57,051 nt of DNA, from NCBI GenBank assembly GCA_031270015.1, contig JAISYH010000040.1:1-57051 (forward strand), given 5' to 3'. Below are positions 16,712 to 29,956 of the stretch, in pieces (the first letter of the stretch is position 1; every line of letters begins with the position of its first letter). This DNA is from Burkholderiales bacterium. Lineage in GTDB: Bacteria; Pseudomonadota; Gammaproteobacteria; Burkholderiales; Casimicrobiaceae. Under the pieces are notes generated by a model, which saw only the letters and a list, made by a program, of their open reading frames with translations, was not told the origin of the DNA and made no database searches. The position numbers and the translations under genes were made by a program.

Positions 16712-17464
16712 ATGAAACGAGAATTGCAAGGACAACGAGTACTGATTACGGGCGCGACGCGCGGTATCGGTAAAGCGATAGCTTTGGAATGTGCCACAAT
16801 GGGCGCGGCGGTCATCGGTACGGCAACCACGGAAGAAGGCGCAGCGCAAATTTCGGCTTATTTTGCCGAGAACGATTATATCGGTTCGGGCGCGATACTC
16901 GACGTAAAAGATGAAGAAGCGATCACGCGCGTGCTTACGGACTTTGAAAAGATTTGCGGCGGCGCGCCGACCGTCCTCGTGAACAATGCCGGAATCACAC
17001 GCGACAACTTGTTGATGCGAATGAAGGACGAAGAGTGGGATGTGATTATGGATACCAATTTGAAATCGGTCTTTCGTCTGTCGCGCGCGGTATTGCGCGG
17101 GATGATGAAAGCGCGTTTTGGGCGCATCGTCCAGATTGGTTCAGTCGTCGGTTCGATGGGCAATACGGGGCAGACGAATTACGCGGCAGCAAAAGCGGCG
17201 TTGATCGGTTTCTCCAAAGCATTGGCGCAGGAAGTCGGCAGTCGCGGCATTACCGTCAACTGTGTCGCTCCGGGATTTATCGACACCGATATGACTCGCG
17301 CGTTGTCCGAGACGCAGCGAGAGTTGTTGCTGAAAAACGTACCCGCCGGGCGATTCGGTTCGGCGGAGGATGTCGCGCATGCGGTAACGTTTCTTGTCAG
17401 CCCACGCGCCGGCTATATCACCGGCGCGGTACTGCACGTCAACGGCGGGATATATATGGCTTAA
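16712..17464 (+). CDS. fabG: 3-oxoacyl-[ACP] reductase FabG
   Basis: 250 residues. Rossmann-fold short-chain dehydrogenase: TGATRGIG (13-20) binds NADPH, NNAG at 91-94, and catalytic N116, S144, Y157 and K161. A C-terminal ITGAVLHVNGG segment is typical. It performs the first reduction of the fatty acid elongation cycle. It follows fabD in one operon. acpP and fabF, which usually follow, are absent; a tRNA gene comes next. Confidence 0.95.
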   Translation: MKRELQGQRVLITGATRGIGKAIALECATMGAAVIGTATTEEGAAQISAYFAENDYIGSGAILDVKDEEAITRVLTDFEKICGGAPTVLVNNAGITRDNLLMRMKDEEWDVIMDTNLKSVFRLSRAVLRGMMKARFGRIVQIGSVVGSMGNTGQTNYAAAKAALIGFSKALAQEVGSRGITVNCVAPGFIDTDMTRALSETQRELLLKNVPAGRFGSAEDVAHAVTFLVSPRAGYITGAVLHVNGGIYMA

Positions 17465-17520
17465 GCGCGCTAGGTGGAAGTCGGCAAGCTCAGCTATAAT
17501 CAAACCTGTGCCTCAAAATT

Positions 17521-17607
17521 GCCCGGGTGGTGAAATTGGTAGACACAAGGGACTTAAAATCCCTCGGCGGTAACGCTGTACCGGTTCAAATCCGGTCCCG
17601 GGCACCA
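17521..17607 (+). tRNA. tRNA-Leu (anticodon UAA)
   Basis: 87 nt. The acceptor stem GCCCGGG pairs with CCCGGGC, followed by encoded ACCA. The D-arm region is GTGGTGAAATTGGTAGACAC. The anticodon loop CTTAAAA lies between GGGA and TCCC, giving anticodon TAA. A variable arm of leucine type (CTCGGCGGTAACGCTG) and GGTTCAAATCC as T-loop follow. Confidence 0.96.
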
Positions 17608-17902
17608 TATGATAGTTTAATCTCTTTGGATTGAATTCCTCTTTTGAAAGGGATATGCCTTGAGATGGGATAGCATTATCAGATGAAGTTTTTGAAAATA
17701 GCGCGATGGTTTTAGATATCCCGCCACTTGAGGCGGAGTTGTTCATAAAATATTTCTTCTACTTATTTTTTCTTTCGTTTTTTGATACAAGTTTTTATTA
17801 CTGGTCATAACGCATGAAGGAAAGTCAATGAGATGATGTGACGGCAACAACATTCATTGACCTTCGATTTCATTTTTTGATTCTCCGCTTTCGATCCTTG
17901 AA
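17608..17902 (+). other. Intergenic region without recognised gene
   Basis: 295 bp of AT-rich sequence between tRNA-Leu and the convergent lipoprotein gene. I see no convincing ORF, hairpin with T-run or repeat. No sign of an integrated element at the tRNA 3' end (no obvious second copy of the tRNA tail in the window). Confidence 0.5.
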
Positions 17903-18781
17903 TTATTCGACCGCTGTCGTTTCGATCACCGTATCTAAAATATAAATAGTATTCGGTCTGTCAGCAGGGGGATTGGCGAGACTGAATCGTTTCACACGAA
18001 CAATTTTGCGAAAGCCTTTTTCATGTTGATAACCTTCGATTTCCTGATATAAGTTTTCCCATCCTTCTGGAGGATAAGGTTTTGCGCCATCGGCACCGTA
18101 TTGTACCTTACGCACTTGTAGACATTGTTTGTTGGCGACGAGTGGATGATCGCATGGTTTGGTTTCTGGCGCGATTTCTAGAAAAACAATTTCGCCTTCA
18201 TTGCCAAAACGCGTTTCGGCGGTGGGCTGTCCCGAAAAAGTGAGGGTGTCGCCGGAAGCAGTGATCAGCGTAAGCGCGATGGGCGTCGGGGATATTATCC
18301 AGGAAAGCGATGAGGCAAGGCGTTCACCGACGGCTTGGTCCAAGCGGTTGATTTTTCCGTCGATGCACAATTTTTTTGTCGAAACTAATGCGCCGAACGT
18401 GATTTGCCGGTCTTGAATGGTATAGTTGCCGCTCATCGCGTTACAGGCATTGCCGATTTGAACACGCTCTCCGTCGAAATCGAACTGAATCGGTTTATCC
18501 GGTCGCGCAAACAGTTCGTCGATACGTTGACCTTGCGCGTTATGCGCCGCAGTGAGTAACCAGTGATACGTGGTCAGCAAAGCATTCAGATCATCGGTCG
18601 ATGGGTTTCCTCTTGTCGGCGTTTCCTCTTTAGCGGCTTGTAGTTTAGTGGCGTCGGTGGCGTTCGTGGCAGAAGACTGCGTAGAGGCATTTTGGCTGAT
18701 TTTAGACGTTTCATTATTGCAGAAACTGTTGCATCCAAGCAGTATCAGCGGCAGCCACAGGAGAAGGAAATGTTTTTTCAT
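17903..18781 (-). CDS. Lipoprotein with META and DUF4377 domains
   Basis: 292 residues from the ATG at 18781 (AGGAAA just upstream); the longer frame adds eleven residues without a better site. The signal peptide ends LILLGC, a good lipobox. After a Ser/Thr/Asn-rich linker, a META (HslJ-like) domain spans about 55-175, with GNACNAMSGNYTIQDRQITFG as its hallmark. A DUF4377 domain follows (EIAPETKPCDH, CLQVRKVQYG, EGYQHEKGFRKIVRVKR, NPPAD). Such envelope lipoproteins are associated with stress or heat responses in E. coli HslJ; the molecular role is unclear. It is transcribed alone. Confidence 0.88.
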   Translation of the reverse strand: MKKHFLLLWLPLILLGCNSFCNNETSKISQNASTQSSATNATDATKLQAAKEETPTRGNPSTDDLNALLTTYHWLLTAAHNAQGQRIDELFARPDKPIQFDFDGERVQIGNACNAMSGNYTIQDRQITFGALVSTKKLCIDGKINRLDQAVGERLASSLSWIISPTPIALTLITASGDTLTFSGQPTAETRFGNEGEIVFLEIAPETKPCDHPLVANKQCLQVRKVQYGADGAKPYPPEGWENLYQEIEGYQHEKGFRKIVRVKRFSLANPPADRPNTIYILDTVIETTAVE

Positions 18782-18926
18782 GAGGGTTTCCTGAATAATG
18801 AGGTAGACTTTCATCTTACCTCATGTGGAGATTTTGTATCATCTTATTTGATAGTGCTAAATTACGGTAATGAAAAAATCATTAATAATTGCGACTGTAA
18901 AAAACAGAAACTGATAAAGGGAAAAT

Positions 18927-19409
18927 ATGGCGGGGCGGATTAGACATGAACTTGTTTTGGGCGAGGATTTGATATACCAAGGGAAAGCAAGCATATGGGC
19001 TTTTGCCATTTCGGTAGTCAAAAATAGCATCTGGATCGTGTTGGTTTACTTTGCGTATCAATGGATCAAGTCATATATCGATCATCCGATGATTTATACT
19101 GTATTTCAAGTCATTGCCGCACTTTATTTCCTGATGATCGTCAATGACTTTATGATTTTGATCACGACTGAGCTTTATGTGACGAACAAGCGGATCATCG
19201 CAAAGTTCGGTTTCATCAAGCGACGTACATTGGAAATAGCGTTGAATAGAATCGAAAGCATTCAAACGGAACAAGTCCTTTTCGGAAGGTTGTTCAATTA
19301 CGGCACAATGATTTTTTCGGGCGGCGGCGATTATCAGCTACCGATATCGTGGATCGCGCAGCCGATGGATGTGCGGAACGCGATTATGGATGCGCGGGAA
19401 GAAAACTGA
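18927..19409 (+). CDS. Bacterial PH-domain (bPH2-type) membrane protein
   Basis: 160 residues. Two hydrophobic segments (about 25-45 and 57-80) are followed by a bPH2/YdbS-like domain recognised by TNKRIIAKFGFIKRRTLEI, RIESIQTEQVLFGRLFNYG and a final GGG..QLP segment. Small proteins of this type lie in the inner membrane with the PH domain in the cytosol; the function is unknown. It is a single gene. Confidence 0.85.
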   Translation: MAGRIRHELVLGEDLIYQGKASIWAFAISVVKNSIWIVLVYFAYQWIKSYIDHPMIYTVFQVIAALYFLMIVNDFMILITTELYVTNKRIIAKFGFIKRRTLEIALNRIESIQTEQVLFGRLFNYGTMIFSGGGDYQLPISWIAQPMDVRNAIMDAREEN

Positions 19410-19708
19410 AAAAGACACGGCGTTTTCCCAAAAGCACAAGGTAACTGGGAGCGCGTAATTCATGATGAAGAAGACTTTTATTTGATATCTGCGTTGATGA
19501 TATCCGTGCTGAGCACAAAAACGCGCGCTTCTTATAATGAAACGGTGGGCGCGTTTGGGAAGAGGATTGCAGATTATCGAAAGATCAATGAACCATCCTT
19601 CGGAGAAACGAACGCCCAAAAAGAGGCGCCGTCATCAAACGGAAAGCAAAATACCGGTCGCCTTAGATTGCGCATGATGTTGTCGCGCCCAATGCCGCCG
19701 CGCCGCGT
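19410..19708 (+). other. Intergenic region without recognised gene
   Basis: 299 bp between the PH-domain gene and the convergent aspS end. Short frames exist on both strands but none has family features or a ribosome-binding site. No clear terminator seen. Confidence 0.45.
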
Positions 19709-21496
19709 TTACGTTTTGACCGAATCCGACGCGCGGATTCGTATGTGCAAATCGCGCAGTTGTTGTTCGGTGACCGGCGTTGGCGCTTCGACCAGCAAGT
19801 CTTGACCGCGCTGCGTTTTTGGAAACGCAATGACATCGCGGATAGAATCGGAACCGGTCATCAAGGTCAAGATGCGATCCAGTCCGAAAGCGATACCACC
19901 GTGCGGCGGCGTGCCGTATTGCAACGCCTTTAACAGGAAACCGAATTTACGTTGCTGATCTTCCTTGGTGATTTTCATCGCGTCGAATACTTTGGCTTGT
20001 ACGTCCTGCTGGTGGATACGCACCGAACCGCCACCGATTTCCCAGCCGTTGAGCACGACATCGTAGGCTTTGGCGAGCGCTTTTTCAGGATCGCTGCTGA
20101 ATAAATCTTCGTGTCCGTCTTTGGGCGCGGTGAACGGGTGGTGACGTGCGCTCCAAGTTTTGGTTTCTTCGTTGAATTCAAACATCGGGAAATCGACGAC
20201 CCATAGCGGACGCCAGCCCTCTTCAGCGAGACCGAGGCGATGACCGATCTTGCCACGCAACGCGCCGATGGCGTCGTTGACGATTTTTTCGTGATCGGCG
20301 CCGAAGAAAATCAGATCGCCATTTTGCGCGCCGGTACGTCTAAGAATCTCGCGCAAGATATCTTCCGGCAGGAATTTGACGACCGGCGATTGCAAGCCTT
20401 GCTCGTTGATCTGCATGACGTCGTTGACTTTGATGTACGCCAAACCTTTTGCGCCGTAGATGCCGACGAAAGAGCCATAATCGTCGATTTCTTTGCGTGA
20501 CAGTTTACTACCTTCCGGGACGCGCAACGCGACGACACGACCATAAGGCATATCGGCGGCGGCGCGGAATACTTTGAAGTCGACTGTCTTCATGAGATCC
20601 GTCAGCTCGGTGAATTTCAGCGGTACGCGCAAATCTGGTTTATCTGAACCATAGTCACGCATCACTTCCGCATATGAATACACGGGGAAAGGATCAGGCA
20701 ATTCGACGCCCAAGCCGTCGCGGAACATCGCGCGTACCAACCCTTCCATAACAGCGCGGATATCTTCTTCATCAAGAAAAGAAGTCTCGATATCGATCTG
20801 TGTGAATTCCGGTTGGCGGTCGGCTCGTAAATCTTCATCGCGGAAACATTTAACGATCTGATAATAGCGATCGAAACCAGCCATCATCAACATTTGTTTG
20901 AACAATTGTGGTGATTGTGGCAGCGCATAAAACTGTCCATGATGAATGCGCGATGGTACGAGAAATTCGCGCGCGCCTTCAGGCGTCGATTTATACAACA
21001 TCGGCGTTTCGATATCGATGAAGCCATGTTTGTCGAGATAACGGCGCGCCGCCATAGACACTTTATAGCGCAGCATCAAATTATTTTGCATTTGCGGACG
21101 GCGCAAATCGAGGATGCGATTTTCCAGGCGTACAGTCTCGGAGATCGTATCGTCATCAAGCTGAAACGGCGGCGGCAGCGAGGGATTCAATAATTCGATT
21201 TCGCGCGCCAACACTTCGATTTTTCCGGAAGTTAGATTGGGATTGACTGTGCCTTCGGGACGATTTCGCACCCGCCCGACAATACGAACGACATATTCGT
21301 TTCGGAGCTTTTCGGCGACGGAGAAAGTTGCCGGATTATCGGGATCAAAAACGATTTGCAATAACCCGGCACGGTCGCGCAGGTCGATGAAAATCACGCC
21401 GCCGTGGTCGCGGCGACGATGTACCCATCCCATGATAGTAATGGTTTCGCCAAGAAGTTTTTCGTCAATCAAGCCGCAATAGTTGGTACGCTTCAA
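19709..21496 (-). CDS. aspS: Aspartyl-tRNA synthetase
   Basis: 595 residues. I place the start at the TTG at 21496 (reads [16 protein letters not shown] after the start codon), with GGAG about nine bases upstream. No ATG or GTG lies near the family N-terminus, and upstream codons do not match. Features: OB-fold anticodon-binding domain with [19 protein letters not shown]; class II motif 2 ([18 protein letters not shown]); the GAD insertion domain in the middle; class II motif 3 (GIAFGLDRI). It charges tRNA-Asp. The neighbours upstream are the RNA methyltransferase and ftsB on the same strand. Confidence 0.96.
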   Translation of the reverse strand: MKRTNYCGLIDEKLLGETITIMGWVHRRRDHGGVIFIDLRDRAGLLQIVFDPDNPATFSVAEKLRNEYVVRIVGRVRNRPEGTVNPNLTSGKIEVLAREIELLNPSLPPPFQLDDDTISETVRLENRILDLRRPQMQNNLMLRYKVSMAARRYLDKHGFIDIETPMLYKSTPEGAREFLVPSRIHHGQFYALPQSPQLFKQMLMMAGFDRYYQIVKCFRDEDLRADRQPEFTQIDIETSFLDEEDIRAVMEGLVRAMFRDGLGVELPDPFPVYSYAEVMRDYGSDKPDLRVPLKFTELTDLMKTVDFKVFRAAADMPYGRVVALRVPEGSKLSRKEIDDYGSFVGIYGAKGLAYIKVNDVMQINEQGLQSPVVKFLPEDILREILRRTGAQNGDLIFFGADHEKIVNDAIGALRGKIGHRLGLAEEGWRPLWVVDFPMFEFNEETKTWSARHHPFTAPKDGHEDLFSSDPEKALAKAYDVVLNGWEIGGGSVRIHQQDVQAKVFDAMKITKEDQQRKFGFLLKALQYGTPPHGGIAFGLDRILTLMTGSDSIRDVIAFPKTQRGQDLLVEAPTPVTEQQLRDLHIRIRASDSVKT

Positions 21497-21622
21497 AATG
21501 GAAATCTCCAAAGAATAGGCATTTTCAGGTTCGCCGTATTTGAGAAAATACGCCGGAGCATTCCGGCACAATTCTCTATTTTAGAACGAGATGGCGCGAA
21601 AAAATAGAGGCGAAAGAGAAAA

Positions 21623-22405
21623 TCAGCCGGTTCTTTGTTGGCGGACGCGCTCAAAAAGCGTGATCGCCGCCGCCGCTGCCACATTCAGCGATTCTGTGCC
21701 ACCAGGCATCGGGATCGTCAATCGCATATCCGCCAAATTCAGAAGACTCTCGCTCGTTCCCGCGCCTTCATTGCCTACCGCCAGTACCAGAGGTGTCATC
21801 GAAAGATCGGCGCCGAACAAATCGACGCCGTTCCTTAACGTGGTTACGGCGACGATACCTCCGTCAGATCGGAATTGCGTCGTCCAAGAAACGGCGTCAA
21901 CGTTTTCGACGATATCCAACGAAAAATGCGCGCCTTGCGCCGCTCTCAGTACTTTGGGCGACCACGCCGAGGCGGAATTTTTGCTGAAAACGACATGAGT
22001 TACCCCAGCGGCTGCCGCGCTTCTCAAAATCGTACCGGCATTGCCCGGGTCTTGCACTTCGTCAAGCAATAGGTTGAAGTCACCCGACAATGATTGTGCT
22101 TCAGGCGTTACGATAACCGCGAGCATACCGATAGCGGGCGGCAACGATGAAATCGTTTTGAAAAGCGCGTCGTCGACGACATAAGGCTCAGTGTCACAAC
22201 CCGCTAATCGGAGCGTAAGCGGGTGTCGTTCATAGGTTTCTGTGACGATGAGCGTGCGCGGCGCGCCATGGCGGGCAATATAAGCTTCCAGCAAATGTTC
22301 GCCTTCGATCACGCACAGATTACTGCGCCGTCGCTCATGCGCCGAACGCAATAAATGCGCCGCTTCTTTCAAGCGTGAATTATTGGCGGAAACGATGCGC
22401 GGCAC
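21623..22405 (-). CDS. TrmH/SpoU-family RNA methyltransferase
   Basis: 260 residues from a GTG at 22405 that lies two bases after the ftsB stop, implying translational coupling; the frame extends upstream inside ftsB and is not credible there. N-terminal substrate-binding domain (NSRLKEAAHLLRSAHERRR, VIEGEHLLEAY), then the SPOUT knot with DPGNAGTILRSAAAAG, AVGNEGAG and SLNVAAAAAI. It 2'-O-methylates a ribose in rRNA or tRNA; the exact target is uncertain (RlmB-like layout). Confidence 0.9.
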   Translation of the reverse strand: MPRIVSANNSRLKEAAHLLRSAHERRRSNLCVIEGEHLLEAYIARHGAPRTLIVTETYERHPLTLRLAGCDTEPYVVDDALFKTISSLPPAIGMLAVIVTPEAQSLSGDFNLLLDEVQDPGNAGTILRSAAAAGVTHVVFSKNSASAWSPKVLRAAQGAHFSLDIVENVDAVSWTTQFRSDGGIVAVTTLRNGVDLFGADLSMTPLVLAVGNEGAGTSESLLNLADMRLTIPMPGGTESLNVAAAAAITLFERVRQQRTG

Positions 22406-22407
22406 GG

Positions 22408-22725
22408 TTAGCGCGCGGACACGGCGTTTCCCGCGTCTGGTTTTTCGGTCTGGCGAATTGGCTGAAGCTGAAAATAAATTTCGTCTTTTTTGATCATCCC
22501 CAATTCCGAACGCGCTCTTTCTTCCACAGCTTCCAGACCGGATTTGAGGTCGATAACTTCGGCAGTCAGCGCATCGTTGCGCGATTTTAAAAGCGCATTG
22601 GTCGAACGTTGTTCCTCGATTTTCTGACGGAACGCATGCACTTGCAACCAGCCGCCTTTCCCGAGCCAAATCGGATACTGTGAGATGACAATGAGAACAA
22701 AGAAAATCAACGACAGAATTTTCAT
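22408..22725 (-). CDS. ftsB: Cell division protein FtsB
   Basis: 105 residues. A short N-terminus, one membrane helix (about 3-20), then a coiled coil (HAFRQKIEEQRSTNALLKSRNDAL) and the conserved VEERARSELGMIKKDEIYFQ. FtsB forms a complex with FtsL and FtsQ at the divisome, with the coiled coil in the periplasm. It lies just after eno, the common arrangement. The Gly-rich GKGGW after the helix is slightly longer than in E. coli. Confidence 0.94.
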   Translation of the reverse strand: MKILSLIFFVLIVISQYPIWLGKGGWLQVHAFRQKIEEQRSTNALLKSRNDALTAEVIDLKSGLEAVEERARSELGMIKKDEIYFQLQPIRQTEKPDAGNAVSAR

Positions 22726-22742
22726 CGCTATGCTCTGCGGTT

Positions 22743-24050
<1,308 letters not shown>

Positions 24051-24070
24051 TTAGGTGATTAAATAATAGT

Positions 24071-24462
24071 TCAATGAGATTGATATTCAGATAATATTTT
24101 GGAAAAACGTAGAATCTCTTTTTGCCTTGCCTCTAACGATAACCATAGGTTCTTATTTCCGCTCATTACGGAACGGACTAACTTATGATCGCCCTCATCT
24201 CCAGATTTGAACCGGATACTGCTGGCGCGGACATAAGGAATGTTTTGCCGCGAGAGATAATCAACGATCATGTTGGCGCGTTGCGCTTGTTTTGAAGGAC
24301 GATTCGGCGAAGTAAGAACGATTACTTTATCCATACTTATGTTATTTTCCAGAAGCAAGATAAAACCATTTGCACTGACAATGGTTTCTGGAGATTCATC
24401 GTCCAATCTGGTCAGCAGATAATAGCCGGCAATAAGAACAAGAAGAATCGCGAGTATTCGCA

Positions 24463-24463
<1 letters not shown>
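24071..24463 (-). CDS. Small exported thioredoxin-like protein of unknown function
   Basis: 130 residues. The ATG at 24463 overlaps the kdsA stop (TGATG); a GTG one codon earlier is possible. An N-terminal hydrophobic segment (about 2-18) anchors or exports it. The rest (DKVIVLTSPNRPSKQAQRANMI, then QNIPYVRASSIRF) resembles small thioredoxin-fold proteins that have Cys-Pro after SPN. Here the Cys is replaced by Arg, so redox activity is unlikely. The family match is from memory and weak; the gene itself is well supported by overlap and position in the eno-kdsA run. Confidence 0.6.
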
Positions 24464-26954
<2,491 letters not shown>

Positions 26955-27057
26955 CTATCGGAAAAAACGTATTCTACTATTAGAAGGGAAATGACGGAAG
27001 ACAGAAGAGGAGAGCAAGCGCTCAAGCAAAAAACGATACTTTCGGTCCTTCGTTATT

Positions 27058-28491
27058 TTATCCTTCGTTCCCTGTCTTCAGAACCCTGAGCCGCGTCAGC
27101 GTTTCATCGCGTCCGAGGACATACAATATTGCGTCGATCGACGGCGTATGAAGCGTTCCGGCAACCAGCGCGCGAATTGGCATCATCACTTGCGGCGGTT
27201 TCAATCCATGTCGTTTCGCGGCGACTTTTAGTAAAGATTGAATTGCGTCGCGCGTCCACTCGATCGCGGAAATTTCATCATAAATTTCCGCTAAAGCCGC
27301 GCGATTATTGTCTTGGATTTGCTGCGCGATGAGTTCTTGATAGGCGGTATCGCGTTCGGGCGCGACATAAAGAAAACGCGCCGCTCGCGCCATTTCTACG
27401 AGCGTCGTCGCGCGCTCACGGAAAAGCGTTACTACATCAGTAGACGAAGGCGAGGACGCGCCGGGCATAACGCCTTCTTTTTCTAGGAAGGGAATCAACC
27501 GTCTGCCTAATTCATCGGCGGGCAAAAGTTTCATATGTTCTTGATTCAACCAGCGCAATTTGTCGGTGTTGAAGCGCGACGGCGCCGGACTGATCGCGTC
27601 GAGTTCGAACCAATCGCACAACATTTGTGTCGAAAAGACTTCGTCGTTGCCGTGCGCCCAACCGAGTCGCGCAAGAAAATTGATCATCGCTTCCGGCAAG
27701 TACCCCGCGTTTGCATATTCCATCACGCCGACCGCGCCGTGTCTTTTCGACAATTTTTGTCCATCTTCGCCCAAAACCGTCGGCACATGCGCGAAAACCG
27801 GAGGTTCATAACCCAGTGCGCGGAAGATATTGATTTGGCGTGGCGTGTTGTTGACATGATCATCACCACGGATGACATGGGTGATCTTCATGTCTATGTC
27901 ATCAACGACTACGCAAAAGTTGTATGTCGGCGTACCGTCCGAGCGGGCGATGACCAAATCGTCGAGCTCGCTATTGGCGACTTCAACGCGTCCTTTGACA
28001 CGATCTTCCCAAACCACAGAACCATCGTCCGGATTACGAAAACGAATGACGGGTTTTACTCCCGGCGGAGGCATTTTCCCGACGGTATTCCCAGGTCGGC
28101 AACGACCGTCATAACGCGGTTTTTCGCCGCGTGCCATTTGCGCCTCGCGCAACTGGTCGAGTTCTTCCGGCGTCATGTAGCAGTAGTATGCCAGTCCGCG
28201 CGCAATCATATCGTCTAGTACTTCGCGGTAACGCGGCATGCGCGCGCTCTGGTAAAAAGGACCTTCATCGTAAGTAAGTCCTAACCATGCCATGCTGTCC
28301 AAAATCGCTTGTGTTGCGGCATCGGTCGAGCGTTCACGGTCGGTATCCTCGATTCGGAGAACGAAAGTTCCTTGATGATGACGGGCGTATGCCCATGAAA
28401 AAAGAGCGGTACGCGCGCCGCCCAAGTGCAAATATCCCGTAGGACTTGGCGCGAAACGAGTACGGTCGGATGATAAGATAGATTCTGGCAT
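27058..28491 (-). CDS. gltX: Glutamyl-tRNA synthetase
   Basis: 477 residues. Class I synthetase: the HIGH-like motif appears as HLGGAR (22-27) after RFAPSPTGYL, and KLSKRHG is the KMSKS equivalent. An anticodon-binding helical domain follows. It charges tRNA-Glu (and possibly tRNA-Gln). It stands 112 bp upstream of pyrG on the same strand with no clear terminator between. Confidence 0.97.
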   Translation of the reverse strand: MPESILSSDRTRFAPSPTGYLHLGGARTALFSWAYARHHQGTFVLRIEDTDRERSTDAATQAILDSMAWLGLTYDEGPFYQSARMPRYREVLDDMIARGLAYYCYMTPEELDQLREAQMARGEKPRYDGRCRPGNTVGKMPPPGVKPVIRFRNPDDGSVVWEDRVKGRVEVANSELDDLVIARSDGTPTYNFCVVVDDIDMKITHVIRGDDHVNNTPRQINIFRALGYEPPVFAHVPTVLGEDGQKLSKRHGAVGVMEYANAGYLPEAMINFLARLGWAHGNDEVFSTQMLCDWFELDAISPAPSRFNTDKLRWLNQEHMKLLPADELGRRLIPFLEKEGVMPGASSPSSTDVVTLFRERATTLVEMARAARFLYVAPERDTAYQELIAQQIQDNNRAALAEIYDEISAIEWTRDAIQSLLKVAAKRHGLKPPQVMMPIRALVAGTLHTPSIDAILYVLGRDETLTRLRVLKTGNEG

Positions 28492-28683
28492 TATTATTGC
28501 GTGAAATGTAGAAGGTAAGGTATTTTACGCGAAGAGCGTAGAGAAATCTGTGTTGCGATTTCATAAAAGAGACTAAACCGTTGATCATGAAACGTTGACC
28601 GCTAATCAGCGCTTTTTATGGTCAAAACCTGATAGGTTTAGATTGATAGTATAGAATCGGTGTGAAATGATGAGAGCGAAGCG

Positions 28684-29142
28684 ATGAAACGAAAAAAATC
28701 TTTTAAAGGGTTTACCTTGATCGAAGTGATGGTGACTGTGGCGATTATCGCTATTCTCGCGGCGATTGCTTATCCCAGTTATGCTGATCATGTAATACGT
28801 GGAAGAATTCCGGCGGCATTGGCGGAGCTTTCCAATTCGCGGGTTGCGATGGAGCAATATTTCGCGGATAACCGCGCTTATGTCAATACGTCTGCTGGGA
28901 CAAACGCTTGTCAGGCAGCAAGATTAGGAAGCGATAGGTCTCTTAAAGAAGGTTTTACAGTGACTTGTGCTGTAACTGCAACCACTTATACTATTACCGC
29001 GACGGGAACAAGTGGCAGAGTGAATGGTTTTATATATACCATTAATCAAGATGGCACCAAAGCGACAACAGGAGTTCCGGCACATTCAGGCTGGATCACG
29101 AAAACGAGTTGCTGGGTAATTAAGAAAGACGGTTCTTGTTGA
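28684..29142 (+). CDS. Type IV pilin, PilE-like
   Basis: 152 residues. Short basic leader, then the prepilin peptidase/N-methylation site KGFTLIEVMVTVAIIAILAAIAYPSY, with cleavage expected after Gly9. The globular part has the PilE-type RVAMEQYFADNRAY segment and Cys residues near the C-terminus (KTSCWVIKKDGSC) that could form the disulfide loop. It is likely a minor pilin of the type IV pilus used in twitching or DNA uptake. Its only partner here is the FimT-like gene 32 bp downstream. Confidence 0.9.
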   Translation: MKRKKSFKGFTLIEVMVTVAIIAILAAIAYPSYADHVIRGRIPAALAELSNSRVAMEQYFADNRAYVNTSAGTNACQAARLGSDRSLKEGFTVTCAVTATTYTITATGTSGRVNGFIYTINQDGTKATTGVPAHSGWITKTSCWVIKKDGSC

Positions 29143-29174
29143 TTGTATTTGTGTTTCATTCAACATTCTGAGAT

Positions 29175-29759
29175 ATGACTGTGAAGAAAAAATATTCATC
29201 AGGGGCTACGCTCATTGAACTAATGATCGCGATCGCTATCTTTGCGATAGTCGTAGTGATGGGCATACCTTCTTTTCGGATTTTTCTAGAAAATGGAAAA
29301 ATACGAAATGTCACCGAGTCTATTTCAAACGGTATGCAGAAAGCCAGGCTTCATGCGGTACAAAGAAATACGAATGTCGCTTTTTATATTAATGCAGCCG
29401 GTCAAACTTGGGGAATTTATGAATGGGATACGAGCCTAGAAACTCCTGCTTGGGGAGCAGTAGAAACTTTTAATTGGTCGGGAAGGTGGCCACAAATAAG
29501 CGCCACAGTTGCCCCAGCCAACGCCAATACGGTATCATTTAGTAGCGTAGGACGAACGCTGAGTTCGAATCCTACTGGTGGTGGACTGCCGACAGGTGTT
29601 ACGACAATTCCTATTTTCCGCGTAGATGTTGCTGGCGCTCTTACTGGTTCTGGCATTTACCCGTTACGTGTTGAAGTCCAGAGTAATGCGCCTTCTCGTG
29701 GAATACGGACATGCTCTCCGCATTTGCCGGCGACTGACCCTAAGGGTTGTGTTTACTAA
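29175..29759 (+). CDS. GspH/FimT-type pseudopilin
   Basis: 194 residues. Leader KKKYSSG then ATLIELMIAIAIFAIVVVMG, the prepilin cleavage site with Glu at mature position 5. Next comes the GspH/FimT pattern: SFRIFLENGKIRNVTESISNGMQKARLHAVQRNTNVAF. It probably primes pilus assembly. Position 6 of the leader motif is G/A rather than G/F, which is tolerated. Other minor pilin genes (pilV, pilW, pilX, pilY1) are not present beside it. Confidence 0.88.
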   Translation: MTVKKKYSSGATLIELMIAIAIFAIVVVMGIPSFRIFLENGKIRNVTESISNGMQKARLHAVQRNTNVAFYINAAGQTWGIYEWDTSLETPAWGAVETFNWSGRWPQISATVAPANANTVSFSSVGRTLSSNPTGGGLPTGVTTIPIFRVDVAGALTGSGIYPLRVEVQSNAPSRGIRTCSPHLPATDPKGCVY

Positions 29760-29850
29760 GGGTTGTGTTTAAAGGAAGAGGTGCTCCCCTTACACTTGTT
29801 ACTCTTCTTGGTGATGAATGATTTTAGTCTCCCTCTTTTTTACAACGTAA

Positions 29851-29877
29851 AAAGCCCGATAGAAACATCGGGTTTTT
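29851..29877 (+). terminator. Intrinsic terminator after the pilin genes
   Basis: CCCGAT, a six-base loop (AGAAAC) and ATCGGG, followed by six Ts and preceded by a run of As, so it can act in both directions. It separates the pilin pair from cmk. Confidence 0.85.
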
Positions 29878-29956
29878 TATACGGCAAAGAAAAAACCTTC
29901 TGGATCATGCGCGTTTTAAAATATCGCCATTAAGAAAAGAAAAGGAAAAACGGCCA

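Noticed and set aside
17521..17607. tRNA-Leu as an integration site of a mobile element
   Set aside because: No integrase gene and no second copy of the tRNA 3' end were seen in the window.
17513..17746. Minus-strand ORF of 77 codons containing GTGFEPV
   Set aside because: It is antisense to tRNA-Leu. This motif is a well-known false protein made by translating the complement of tRNA T-arms.
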